DNA from: Roseibacterium beibuensis
GTDB taxonomy: Bacteria > Pseudomonadota > Alphaproteobacteria > Rhodobacterales > Rhodobacteraceae
DNA: 64,000 nucleotides
Assembly (NCBI RefSeq): GCF_039542305.1
Contig: NZ_BAABHW010000002.1
Location: 1-64,000 of the forward strand
Reading direction: 5' to 3'
Every line of letters starts with the position of its first letter. Within the stretch, counting starts at the first letter, position 1. Shown here piece by piece: positions 25,186 to 33,853 of this stretch. Below the pieces are notes generated by a model, which was not told where the DNA came from, searched no databases, and saw only the letters and a program-made list of their open reading frames with translations. The position numbers and the translations under genes are program-made.

Positions 25186-25230
25186 AGGCGCACCCTGCCC
25201 GGCCTTCATCCGCGATGGGTCGTGCCCCGG

Positions 25231-26217
25231 TCACCCGGTCCAGGTCAGGCCCGCCGGATCCCCCGTTCCGACGATATGGTAGAGCGCGGCCTCACCGGTC
25301 ATGGCTGGATAGGCGGTGTGATCGAGGTCTTCGGGCACACTCATCGTGTCTCCGGGGGCCAATGTGGCCTCGCCAGCCGGATAGAGATCGGTCCCGTCCC
25401 AAACCACGCGCCAATGGCCCTTGACCGGCATCAGGACCGAGGGGCGGTCATGGCGATGCATATCCTTGGTCGAGGACGCCCGCGTCAGCAGGCCGACCTC
25501 AAAGCCGGGCTTGTCCCGCAGGATGCCGTTTTCGCCGATGACGAGCACCGGCTTGCGGTCGGCCATTGCCACCAGATCAAGGTAGCGTGCCACGTAGCCG
25601 GGGATGACCTCCCGCGTCGTCGGCTCGGGGAAGGCCTTGAGGTCTTCGTCCGAGAGGACCGGCATCAGTCCGACTCCATCAGGCAGGCTCTGTCCCTTCT
25701 TCGTATCGTAGAGCTTGCCCTCCTCCGACAGGACGAGGCCATGATCGCGCGCGTCCTCGATTACCTGCGGGGCCCAGATCACGCCGCCCCCGGCATCGTC
25801 GCCGCCAAGGATCGCCATGATCATCCCGTAGTCTTCACCGATATTCTCGAAGCCGCGGAAAATACCGGTTGGAATGTTGAAGATGTCGCCCGGTTCCAGC
25901 ACGACCTCGCCCGCGTCGCCCCAACGCCCCCAGAAGAACCGCCAACGGCCCGACAGGACGAAGAACACCTCGGCCGTGCGATGCGAATGCAGGCTGTTGC
26001 GGCATTTCGGGGGCTGGCCCGCCGCCCCGATGTTGAAGCCATGCGGGATGGTGATGTGAACATGCTGGTCCGCCGCCTCGGAGACGCCTCCGCCGATGAT
26101 GGTGAAGTTCTCCTTCTGGTCGCTGCCGGGCGTATGCGCATCGATGAAGGCGGTGCGGCACGGCCGCAGATCGCCGTAACGGACGATGCGGGCTTCCATT
26201 TCGGGCGGGGTCATCAT
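25231..26217 (-). CDS. Bicupin protein in LacI-regulated ABC locus
   Basis: 328 aa from MMTPPEMEARIVRYGD (26217) behind AGGAAGACCCG. Two cupin domains are visible: the first around SLHSHRTAEVFFVLSGRWRF (about 110-130), the second around KDMHRHDRPSVLMPVKGHW (about 260-280), each with metal-type histidines. Bicupins of this size include gentisate/homogentisate-like dioxygenases, oxalate decarboxylases and sugar-related isomerases, but I see no signature for any one. It is the last gene of the minus arm of the ABC locus, 34 bp after a SnoaL-like gene, so it probably acts on the imported compound or its product. Confidence 0.75.
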   Translation of the reverse strand: MMTPPEMEARIVRYGDLRPCRTAFIDAHTPGSDQKENFTIIGGGVSEAADQHVHITIPHGFNIGAAGQPPKCRNSLHSHRTAEVFFVLSGRWRFFWGRWGDAGEVVLEPGDIFNIPTGIFRGFENIGEDYGMIMAILGGDDAGGGVIWAPQVIEDARDHGLVLSEEGKLYDTKKGQSLPDGVGLMPVLSDEDLKAFPEPTTREVIPGYVARYLDLVAMADRKPVLVIGENGILRDKPGFEVGLLTRASSTKDMHRHDRPSVLMPVKGHWRVVWDGTDLYPAGEATLAPGDTMSVPEDLDHTAYPAMTGEAALYHIVGTGDPAGLTWTG

Positions 26218-26251
26218 CGGGTCTTCCTGATTGGGCGATCGGGTGCGCTCG

Positions 26252-27244
26252 TCACTCGTCGGCGCCGGCGTAAAGGAGGATCTGCTTCCAGATCGCGGTT
26301 TCATCGTAAAGCGTGTAGTCGCGGCGCAGCGTCGGCTCGGTGGTGCCAAGCGTGCCGAATTCCGCATGGGTGATGCCCAGCACGTAGACGGGCGCACCGG
26401 TCGGGGCGCCGAACGCGCCCCAGCCTTCGTGTTTGCCCCAGAGGCTCCAGCGGACGGCGGCGCGGGGCGGCATGGTCGGGTCTTCGCGGCCGATCTGGTG
26501 CTCGATCGTGAACGCCGCGTTGGGAAAGGCCGCGCGCAGGCCCATCCAGAACCAGTCGGCCGCCTCGATGCCATGCGCGGTCAGGCCGCCGGGGTATTCG
26601 AGATGACAGGCGCGGTCATAGACCTGCGGGATCGCGCGCAGATCGGCGGACATGATACGGGTCAGCAGATCCGACAGGCGCTGGCCCCATTCGTTGTCGT
26701 TGCCCTTGCCGACATACGGCCCGGGCCGGTCCGTTTCCGGCGTCAGCGGCTTGGTGCAACTCAGCGGTCCGCCTTCCTTCGCGATCAGGTCACGGGCATA
26801 GTCCCGCGCCTCCCACCCCAGTTGGCGAACGATGGCGCCCTGGTCTCGGATCAGCCATTCGTCGTCGATCATGTTGTCGCGCGCATGACAGTCCGCGAGG
26901 ATGCGATAGCCCAGCTGCGCCCCGGTCGCCGTCCCGTAGACACCATCCCCCGAATGGGTCGCCTGGCTGAAGATCCGGTGCGAGGACAGCATCGCGTCCG
27001 CGGGGTCGCCGGACCAGATCACGTCCTCGCCCAGAAGGGTGCGGTCCGGAAACTCGGCCAAGGTCGCCATCGTGGCGGCGATCACGCCCTGGTTGCCGGT
27101 GACGACCGAGGACGGGGACCGGACCACGATATCCGGCGCATAGTAGTCATGCAGGGTCGAGATCCCGCGATCCTCCCAGATCTCCTTGGTGATCCCGATG
27201 ATGTAATGGGGAAAGTCGCGGAACTTGGGGTCAAAGCCCTTCAT
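26252..27244 (-). CDS. Tandem SnoaL/NTF2-like protein (ester cyclase-like), copy 1
   Basis: 330 aa from MKGFDPKFRDFPHY; this start overlaps the LacI stop (ATGA at 27241-27244) and has GGAAGG at proper spacing, so it is preferred over the ATG at 27253. Two NTF2-like halves are suggested: about 15-150 (YYAPDIVVRSPSSVVTGNQG is a typical SnoaL beta segment) and about 190-330 (VYDRACHLEYPGGLTAHG). SnoaL-like folds include polyketide cyclases, dehydratases and lyases. It is the most divergent of three related proteins in this locus. Catalytic activity is unknown. Confidence 0.7.
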   Translation of the reverse strand: MKGFDPKFRDFPHYIIGITKEIWEDRGISTLHDYYAPDIVVRSPSSVVTGNQGVIAATMATLAEFPDRTLLGEDVIWSGDPADAMLSSHRIFSQATHSGDGVYGTATGAQLGYRILADCHARDNMIDDEWLIRDQGAIVRQLGWEARDYARDLIAKEGGPLSCTKPLTPETDRPGPYVGKGNDNEWGQRLSDLLTRIMSADLRAIPQVYDRACHLEYPGGLTAHGIEAADWFWMGLRAAFPNAAFTIEHQIGREDPTMPPRAAVRWSLWGKHEGWGAFGAPTGAPVYVLGITHAEFGTLGTTEPTLRRDYTLYDETAIWKQILLYAGADE

Positions 27245-28260
27245 CTTGTCCATCCTTCCGGTATGCGCGCCGAGCCGCGCACGATCAGCGGCCCCGCGAT
27301 CTCGATTTTCTCGGGCAGTCGGTCCGGGTCCTCGATCTGTCCCAGAACCGTGTCCACCGTCGCCTCGACCATGCGGTTGATTGGCTGGCGCAAGGTCGTC
27401 AGATCATAGGCCGGCCAGGCGGCCATCGGCACGTCATCATAACCCACGACCGAAACATCACCCGGCACCGACAGGCCCAGTTCGCCGCGCAGCACGTCCA
27501 TCACCGCGAAAGCCATGTGGTCGTTGCCGACGAAAATGGCATCGGGTCGCGCGTCCTGCGCCATGATCGTGCGCGCGGCCTCGGCGGCGGCGTCACGCGC
27601 ATACATCCCGTCGATGGTGGCCACCGGCGTCACACCCGCCTCGGCCAGGCGCGCGACGAACCCCTCGGTCCGGTCGCGCCCGGTCGACGAGCCTTGCCAG
27701 CCCGCGATATGGGCGATCCTCTGGTGCCCACCGGCAAGCATGAACTCCGCCACCTTGGCCCCGCCCTCGCGATTGGCCGAGGTGATCGCGCTGAAGCCCG
27801 AACCATCCTGCCCCCGGTTGAACATCACGACCGGAATACCGAGCGCCGCACAGCGTTCGGTCAGGTCGGAGGTCATCGCGACCGAGGCCGTGATGATCCC
27901 GTCGACCTGGTAGGCCATCAGGTCCTGGATCACCTGTTCGACACCCTCGGCCGAATTCTCGGCCATCATCAGCAGGATGTGGTAGCCCCGCTCTTGCAGC
28001 GCCGCCCCCAATCGCTCGATCGCAGCCGGGTAGAACTGGTTGTCGAGATAAGCCACGACCAGGCCGATGATCCGGCTTTTGCCGGTGATCATGGCGCGGG
28101 CCAGCGAATTGGGACGGTAGCCAAGCTGCGCCGCCGCCGCGCGCACCTTTGCAATCGTCGACTTCGACGCCGACGCGCCGGAGAAAACCCGGCTGACCGC
28201 CGATTGGCTGACGCCAGCCAGCCGCGCCACGTCGATTGATGTCACCTTCGCGTCGGTCAT
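27241..28260 (-). CDS. LacI family transcriptional regulator
   Basis: 339 aa. N-terminal HTH: TSIDVARLAGVSQSAVSRVFSG followed by the hinge GYRPNSLARAMITGKS. A periplasmic-binding-protein-like sensor domain occupies about 60-339 (IIGLVVAYLDNQFYPAAIE, VGYDDVPMAAWPAYDLTTLRQP). It is embedded in the minus arm with 4-bp overlaps on both sides, so it is autoregulated with the transporter ATPase. Two LacI-like palindromes with central CG at 30375-30392 and 30499-30514 are the expected operators. The inducer is probably the transported solute. Confidence 0.92.
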   Translation of the reverse strand: MTDAKVTSIDVARLAGVSQSAVSRVFSGASASKSTIAKVRAAAAQLGYRPNSLARAMITGKSRIIGLVVAYLDNQFYPAAIERLGAALQERGYHILLMMAENSAEGVEQVIQDLMAYQVDGIITASVAMTSDLTERCAALGIPVVMFNRGQDGSGFSAITSANREGGAKVAEFMLAGGHQRIAHIAGWQGSSTGRDRTEGFVARLAEAGVTPVATIDGMYARDAAAEAARTIMAQDARPDAIFVGNDHMAFAVMDVLRGELGLSVPGDVSVVGYDDVPMAAWPAYDLTTLRQPINRMVEATVDTVLGQIEDPDRLPEKIEIAGPLIVRGSARIPEGWTR

Positions 28261-29306
28261 CTTGCACCCGCGGCCATTGGGTCGGGTATGGTGACGGGGC
28301 CGATATTGCGGGCCTTGTTGAATTCGGCCAGCCGCCCCAGCACGTCGACACCGACCTGCCGATAAAGGTCGAGCAGATCGACGAGCACCCAGTTCTCGCG
28401 GATCAGCCCCCCCTCCAGACGCCAGAAATCGAGGCTGCGCAGCAAAACCTCCCCGTGGCTGGGGGGCAATCCCATCCAGCCGCCGCCGGTCAGGGTGAGG
28501 CGCATGTTCGGCCATCCGGTTTCGGCGACAACATCGCCCTCGGCGATCCAGTGCGACATCAGATCCCCCATCGCGTCGAGCTTGCGGTCGGGCATGGCGC
28601 GCAGGAACGGGATCTGGTGCCAATGCCGGAACCCGGCGATCCCGCGCCCGGTGCCGATCCCGGCGGGGCCGTACCAGTTGAACCGAGGGTGCCAGTAGCG
28701 ATCGAGGTTCATGACCTCGGGGTTGCCTTCCGAGGGGTAGCGACACAAATCGGTCAGCATGGCGATGACATGGTCCAAGGCCGCCTGCCCATTGCCCGAC
28801 AGGTGCAGACCGTCCCCGCTCATCGGGGCGGGCGTACACAGGAACGCCCCCAGTTGCGGCGCCATCGGCCAGGCGCGCGCCTGCATCATCAGTTCGGGAA
28901 TATCCCAGATCGCCTGCATCTGCGTGACGCGGCCATTCTCGATCCGAAAGAACTCGTGATAGCGCATGTGAGAAAGGTGCCCGGTGGGCGGAATGCCCAG
29001 GAACGGCGCCAGGAACGTGCCCATGTAGGTGCCCATGCACCCGATCCAGGCCTGCCCCTGCGGAGTCGTGCCCGCGACCACGATCATGTCGCGCCGTTCG
29101 AGGTCGGGCATGGCCTGCAACAGAGGGGCATAGGCCGTACCGAAAAGGGCCTCCGGTCCGACCAGATCCCCGAACGGGTGACACAGATGCAACGTGGCAT
29201 CGGGCGCAACCACTTCACCCAGGGCCGCGCGTATCCCCTCCGGGGTCGCGGTTTCGGCCGCCTTGCGAAACGGCCCGAGCGTGTCTTTCAGGCGATGCAC
29301 CTCCAT
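28257..29306 (-). CDS. Tandem SnoaL/NTF2-like protein (ester cyclase-like), copy 2
   Basis: 349 aa from MEVHRLKDTLGPFRKA (29306). Two NTF2-like domains: the first ends with MRYHEFFRIENGRVTQMQAIW and DIPELMMQAR (about 115-145), the second with LRSLDFWRLEGGLIRENW and VLVDLLDLYRQVGVDVLGRL (about 295-335). Both repeat the SnoaL signature of an acidic/aromatic strand followed by EGGL.E.W...D...L. It is clearly related to the 33850-34869 protein, with which it shares DIPxLMxQA and GVDVLxR. It sits between the ATPase (4 bp) and LacI (4-bp overlap). Confidence 0.72.
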   Translation of the reverse strand: MEVHRLKDTLGPFRKAAETATPEGIRAALGEVVAPDATLHLCHPFGDLVGPEALFGTAYAPLLQAMPDLERRDMIVVAGTTPQGQAWIGCMGTYMGTFLAPFLGIPPTGHLSHMRYHEFFRIENGRVTQMQAIWDIPELMMQARAWPMAPQLGAFLCTPAPMSGDGLHLSGNGQAALDHVIAMLTDLCRYPSEGNPEVMNLDRYWHPRFNWYGPAGIGTGRGIAGFRHWHQIPFLRAMPDRKLDAMGDLMSHWIAEGDVVAETGWPNMRLTLTGGGWMGLPPSHGEVLLRSLDFWRLEGGLIRENWVLVDLLDLYRQVGVDVLGRLAEFNKARNIGPVTIPDPMAAGAR

Positions 29307-29310
29307 CGGA

Positions 29311-30351
29311 TCAGACCCTTTCGCCCGTGTCGCCATCGAAGACATGGCAGATCGAGGCCGGGATATGCGCGCGGAACATGTCCCCGATCTCGGCCCGGAA
29401 ATCCTTGGGCGCCTTGACCGAGACCAGCGCGCCGCCGATGCGCACGGTGACCATGGTGCTGTCGCCCAGCAGTTCCAGCGTGTAGATCGGCGCGTGGAGT
29501 TCCTCTCCGCCTTCGAGCGTCGCATCCTCGGCGCGGAACCCCAGCGTCACCTTGCCGTCCGGCAGCGAAAAGCCGGGGATGTCCAGCCCCGCGCCGGTGA
29601 ACACACCGCCCCGCATCTGCCCCTCGACCAGGTTCATGGCCGGGTTGCCGATGAAGCCTGCAACGAAGGTGTTCGCCGGGCGGTCATAGATCTCGGTCGG
29701 GCTGCCCACCTGCTGAACCACGCCCTTGTTCATCACCACCACGCGGTCGGCCAGTGTCATCGCCTCGATCTGGTCATGGGTCACGTAGATCGTCGTGACC
29801 TGCAATTCGTGGCTGAGGTTCTTGATCTGCGCCCGGGTCGAGACGCGCAGTTTCGCGTCGAGGTTCGACAGGGGTTCGTCCATCAGGAACACGTTGGGCT
29901 GGCGCACGATGGCGCGGGCCAGGGCCACGCGCTGCCGCTGACCGCCGGACAGTTCCGCCGGGCGGCGATGCAGGAAATCGGTCAACTCCACCATCTCGGC
30001 TGCGCGCATCACGCGGTCCTTATGCGTGGCGGGGTCGATCTTGCGCACCTTCAGGGGGAAGCGGATGTTCTCGTAGACGTCGAGATTGGGGTAGAGCGCG
30101 TAGCTCTGGAACACCATCGCCACGTCGCGATCCTTGGGGTCGAGGTCGTTGACGCGCCGCCCGTCGATCAGGATGTCGCCCTCGGTGATCTCCTCCAGCC
30201 CCGCGATCATCCGCATCGTTGTCGTCTTGCCGCAGCCCGACGGGCCCAGCAGCACAAGGAATTCCCGATCCGGGATCGTGAGATCGAAGCGGTCGACGCC
30301 GACGAAACCGCCCCATCGCTTGGACAGATTGCGCAACTCGATCTCGGCCAT
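29311..30351 (-). CDS. ABC transporter ATP-binding protein (CUT1/UgpC-MsmK type)
   Basis: 346 aa from MAEIELRNLSKRWGGF (30351). Walker A GPSGCGKTTTMRMIAGL, signature LSGGQRQRVALARAIV, Walker B NVFLMDEPLSNLDAKLR and H-loop YVTHDQIEAMTLADR are intact. A C-terminal TOBE region (about 240-346) is as in sugar/glycerophosphate importers. It energises the divergent permeases at 31939-33853. A LacI-type palindrome lies 24-41 bp before its start codon, suggesting direct repression. Confidence 0.93.
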   Translation of the reverse strand: MAEIELRNLSKRWGGFVGVDRFDLTIPDREFLVLLGPSGCGKTTTMRMIAGLEEITEGDILIDGRRVNDLDPKDRDVAMVFQSYALYPNLDVYENIRFPLKVRKIDPATHKDRVMRAAEMVELTDFLHRRPAELSGGQRQRVALARAIVRQPNVFLMDEPLSNLDAKLRVSTRAQIKNLSHELQVTTIYVTHDQIEAMTLADRVVVMNKGVVQQVGSPTEIYDRPANTFVAGFIGNPAMNLVEGQMRGGVFTGAGLDIPGFSLPDGKVTLGFRAEDATLEGGEELHAPIYTLELLGDSTMVTVRIGGALVSVKAPKDFRAEIGDMFRAHIPASICHVFDGDTGERV

Positions 30352-30374
30352 GGCAGCCCCCTCGCCCAAGGCGT

Positions 30375-30392
30375 AGTGCATACGAATGCACT
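30375..30392. promoter_or_regulatory. LacI-type operator 1 (ATPase arm)
   Basis: AGTGCATACGAATGCACT: an even palindrome centred on CG with one mismatched pair, the symmetry preferred by LacI/GalR regulators. It lies 24 bp upstream of the ATPase start codon, where binding would block the minus-arm transcript. It shares the core TGCAxACGxATGCA with the second site at 30499-30514, and a LacI regulator is encoded in the same operon. Confidence 0.65.
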
Positions 30393-30498
30393 CACGCTAT
30401 CGCCGATTCTGGAAAACGCGCAAGCCATATTTGAAAGGGGATCACGAATGAGCGCTTCCGAGAAAAAGCTTGCCCGACGCGTGAACCATGCCTCAATG

Positions 30499-30514
30499 TT
30501 GCACACGTATGCAA
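30499..30514. promoter_or_regulatory. LacI-type operator 2 (binding-protein arm)
   Basis: TTGCACACGTATGCAA: palindrome centred on CG with one mismatched pair, about 100 bp upstream of the solute-binding protein gene. It matches the core of operator 1. Having one site per divergent arm indicates coordinated LacI control of both transcripts. Confidence 0.6.
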
Positions 30515-30614
30515 GCCGCAACTCGATTCGCGACTGCGGCCCGTGACACTTTAAACACGACAAGGCCGGTTGCGCCCCGCAAACCGCGCCGACCATTCCA
30601 GGGAGCCTTGTGCC

Positions 30615-31853
30615 ATGACCTTCACCAGACTGACGGCCATTACCCTCGCCGCGACCGCGATCGGCGGTGGCGCCGCGTTGGCCGATTGCGGCATCGAAAA
30701 CGGTCGCGTCGCGATCCTGTCCAATGACTTTCCCGCCCTGCAGGCCATGGCCGCCGGCGCCGCCGAATGTGCCAGCGACACGGTCGAGGTCTCGGCGAAC
30801 CAGACGACCGAGCATCGCGACATCCAGGTTGCGGCGCTGACCGCCGATCCGGCGCAATACACCAGCGCGGTCGTCGCCAACTCCTCCATCGTGCCGCTGC
30901 TGAACGACGGCCTGATCCGTCCGCTCGACGACCTGATCGCCGAACACGCGCCCGACCTGCCGGGCCTTAACCGCATCACCATCGACGGCGAGGTGATGGC
31001 CGTGACCTTCATGGCCAATGCCCAGCACCTCTACGTGCGGACCGACATCCTTGAACAGGTCGGCGCCGAGGTGCCCACCACCTACGAAGAGGTGCTCGAC
31101 GTGCTGGCCGCCGTGCGCGAGGCCGGGATCATGGACCACCCCTGGGCGATGAACACCGCCTCGGGCTGGAACCTCGGCGAGGAATTCGTGAACATGATGA
31201 TCGGCATGGGCGGCAGCCTGTTCGAACCCGGCAGCGCCGAGCCGGCGGTCAATTCCGAGGAAGGCATCGCCGCGCTGGAAATGCTGGCGGCGCTGAACGA
31301 CTATGCCAATCCCGATTTCCTGACCTTCGACAGCAACGCCACGCAGGCCCTGTGGGAGTCGGGCGAACTGGCGATCGCCTACATGTGGGGCTCGCGCGGG
31401 GGCGGCATTCTCGATGACGAGGGCGCGGCCGAGGGCGTGGTCGAAAACACGATGCTGGTTGCAGCCCCGACCGTCGGCGGTGGTGACACGCCCGCCTCGA
31501 CCCTCTGGTGGGACGGGTTCACCATTGCCGCCAACATCTCGGATGAAGATGCCGAGGCCACCTTCATCGCGCTGATGAACGGCCTACGTCCCGAGATCAT
31601 CGAGGCGAACAACGACGCCGCGGTCTGGCTGCTGGAGGGCTACACGCCCGGCGCACCTGCCGCCGGCGTTTCAGCCACGGCCGAGGCCGGGGCCACCCCC
31701 TACCCGATGCTGCCCTATGCAGGCCTGATGCACACCGCGCTTGGCAACGAGCTTGCGCAATTCCTGCAAGGCGAAGAAAGCGCCGAGCAGGCGCTGGCCG
31801 ATGTCGAGGCCGCCTATATCGCCGCCGCGCGCGAACAGGGCTTCCTCGACTAA
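30615..31853 (+). CDS. ABC transporter solute-binding protein (family 1, sugar-type)
   Basis: 412 aa from MTFTRLTAITLAATAIG behind GGGAGCC; an earlier in-frame ATG lacks a signal-like start. Sec signal peptide with cleavage at ALA-DC (about residue 24). The mature protein has the family 1 binding-protein pattern (QTTEHRDIQVAALTADPAQY, WWDGFTIAANISDEDAEA). First gene of the plus arm, followed by two permeases. The ligand is unknown; the surrounding SnoaL-like and cupin proteins argue against a common hexose. Confidence 0.88.
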   Translation: MTFTRLTAITLAATAIGGGAALADCGIENGRVAILSNDFPALQAMAAGAAECASDTVEVSANQTTEHRDIQVAALTADPAQYTSAVVANSSIVPLLNDGLIRPLDDLIAEHAPDLPGLNRITIDGEVMAVTFMANAQHLYVRTDILEQVGAEVPTTYEEVLDVLAAVREAGIMDHPWAMNTASGWNLGEEFVNMMIGMGGSLFEPGSAEPAVNSEEGIAALEMLAALNDYANPDFLTFDSNATQALWESGELAIAYMWGSRGGGILDDEGAAEGVVENTMLVAAPTVGGGDTPASTLWWDGFTIAANISDEDAEATFIALMNGLRPEIIEANNDAAVWLLEGYTPGAPAAGVSATAEAGATPYPMLPYAGLMHTALGNELAQFLQGEESAEQALADVEAAYIAAAREQGFLD

Positions 31854-31938
31854 CACAAAGTCAAACGGCGGGGCGGTCCGAACGCCGCCCCGCCCTCCCC
31901 CTCGCCCCGACCCCATCCGCGCCGACGCGAGGCCGCAC

Positions 31939-32967
31939 ATGCCCCACCGCACCTTCTTCTGGTTCATCCTTCCGTCGCTGACCGCGATGCTCCTGTTCAT
32001 CGCGCTGCCCATCGTGTCGGTCGTGATCCAGTCGTTGCATGTCGAACACGAGCAGGTTCTGGAGGTTGTCGAAACCTGCGGCCCCTTCGGCTGCACCGAG
32101 GAAACCCGCGTCGACACCGAGGCCACCCGCGCCCTGCGCGAGGCCGAACCGCTGGGGCGCTTCAATGGCCTGGGCACCTATTTCAACCGGGCGCACCTAG
32201 CGACCGGGGAACTCGCCACGGCCTGGGCCGAGAGCGACAGCTGGGGCGCGTTCGGCAGCCGCGTGATGAACCTGCCCTTCTACAAGGCGCTGGCTTTCAC
32301 ACTGGCCTACACCTTCCTGGTCACGCCTCTGGTTCTGGTCCTCGGGCTCGCCATCGCGCTTGGGGTCAACGGCTTGCCACAGCGCCTGCGCGGGGTGACG
32401 ATCTTCTTCTCGCTCCTGCCGATGATCGTAACCCCCCTGATCGGGTCGCTGGTCCTGTTCTGGATGATCGACGCGGACGGCATCATCGGCGCGACCCTGC
32501 AACTGCTCTTCGACGATCCGGACCTGTCGCTCAAGGCCTCGCCGACCCTCACCTGGCTGACGCTCTTCGTTTACGGCGTCTGGCACTCGGCCCCCTTCGC
32601 CTTCATCGTCTTCTACGCCGGTTTGCAAACCGTGCCCGAGGAAACGCTGGAAGCGGCCATGATCGACGGCGCCAGCCGGTGGGAGCGCGTGCGCTACGTC
32701 GTGATCCCGCACCTGATGCCGCTGGTCGTCTTCATCACGCTGATCCAGCTGATGGACAATTTCCGCGTTTTCGAGCCCATCGTCGGCTTCCAGGCGCAGG
32801 CCAGCGCCACGTCGCTCAGCTATATCATCTATTCCGACCTGCGGGGCGACACGCAGCAATTCGGCTCGGCCGCTGCCACCTCGGTTCTGACGATCCTTGG
32901 CGTGGCGATCCTGCTGACGCCGGTGTTGATCCGCACCTGGCGCGACTTCAACCGCAAGAGGGTCTGA
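31939..32967 (+). CDS. ABC transporter permease (CUT1, MalF-like) with periplasmic Cys loop
   Basis: 342 aa from MPHRTFFWFILPSLTAM (31939). One N-terminal membrane helix (about 11-33), a long periplasmic segment, then five helices; the EAA loop contacting the ATPase is EAAMIDGASRWERVRYVVIP (about 240-260). Unlike the usual short loop, residues 34-75 form an acidic insertion containing CGPFGC (Cys47, Cys52), which could form a disulfide and contact the binding protein. Located 85 bp after the binding-protein gene and 4 bp before the second permease. Confidence 0.88.
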   Translation: MPHRTFFWFILPSLTAMLLFIALPIVSVVIQSLHVEHEQVLEVVETCGPFGCTEETRVDTEATRALREAEPLGRFNGLGTYFNRAHLATGELATAWAESDSWGAFGSRVMNLPFYKALAFTLAYTFLVTPLVLVLGLAIALGVNGLPQRLRGVTIFFSLLPMIVTPLIGSLVLFWMIDADGIIGATLQLLFDDPDLSLKASPTLTWLTLFVYGVWHSAPFAFIVFYAGLQTVPEETLEAAMIDGASRWERVRYVVIPHLMPLVVFITLIQLMDNFRVFEPIVGFQAQASATSLSYIIYSDLRGDTQQFGSAAATSVLTILGVAILLTPVLIRTWRDFNRKRV

Positions 32968-32971
32968 AACC

Positions 32972-33853
32972 ATGGCAGCCGCCGCGCATCGCAAATCCAC
33001 GGGTCTGATCGTGCTGTCCACGGGTTTCGTGATTCTGTGGCTGATCCTCGCCGCCTTTCCCTTCCTCTGGACGCTCTGGGGCTCGTTCAAGGTGCAGGGC
33101 GATTTCTTTTCCCGCGCCGACTGGATGAACGCCATTCGCGGCCCCCTGACACTGGAGGAAACCGGGGCGCGCTTCACCGGGCAGGGCTACTGGGGCGCGT
33201 GGATCGAGTCCGGCTTCTGGCGCAACGTGCTCAATACCGGCATCGTCGTCATGGCGACGGTCGTGATCTCGCTGACCTTGGGAACGCTCGGGGGCTACGC
33301 GCTGGCGCGGTCGGGCTATCGCTATGCCTTCTGGCTGCTGATGATCGCGCTGGTGTTCCGGGCCATGCCGCATATCACGCTGGTCTCGGGCTACCTGCTG
33401 CCGTTTTTCGAATGGAACCTCTGGGGGCATCTGCCGACCACGATCATCGTGCTGGTCGCGATCAATCAGCCCTTCACGCTGTGGATGCTGCATTCCTTCT
33501 TCCTGAACATCCCCAAGGATCTGGACGAATCCGCCATGGTCGATGGCTGCACAAGGTTCCAGTCCTTCCGGCTTGTCATCATGCCGGTGATGTGGCCCGG
33601 CGTCATCACGACGGGGCTGTTCAGCTTCCTGCTCGCCTATAACGATTTCGCCGTCACCGCGATGCTGCTCAGTCAGGAGAACCAGACCATGGTGCCGCGC
33701 ATCGCGTCCTTCCTCGGCTCCACCCAACAAGAGGGCAATGTCATGTTCGCCGTCGCCGCAGTGGTCTCGGCCACCGCGCCCCTGTTCGTGCTGATCCTGT
33801 TCTTCCAGCGCCAGATCGTCAGCGGCCTGACCGCCGGGGCGGTGAAGGGATGA
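32972..33853 (+). CDS. ABC transporter permease (CUT1, MalG-like)
   Basis: 293 aa, six predicted membrane helices, starting with a short basic N-terminus and helix at about 12-32. The EAA loop is ESAMVDGCTRFQSFRLVIMPV (about 188-208). The C-terminal QRQIVSGLTAGAVKG is the standard ending for MalG-type permeases. It overlaps the next SnoaL-like gene by 4 bp, so that protein is made with the transporter. Confidence 0.9.
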   Translation: MAAAAHRKSTGLIVLSTGFVILWLILAAFPFLWTLWGSFKVQGDFFSRADWMNAIRGPLTLEETGARFTGQGYWGAWIESGFWRNVLNTGIVVMATVVISLTLGTLGGYALARSGYRYAFWLLMIALVFRAMPHITLVSGYLLPFFEWNLWGHLPTTIIVLVAINQPFTLWMLHSFFLNIPKDLDESAMVDGCTRFQSFRLVIMPVMWPGVITTGLFSFLLAYNDFAVTAMLLSQENQTMVPRIASFLGSTQQEGNVMFAVAAVVSATAPLFVLILFFQRQIVSGLTAGAVKG

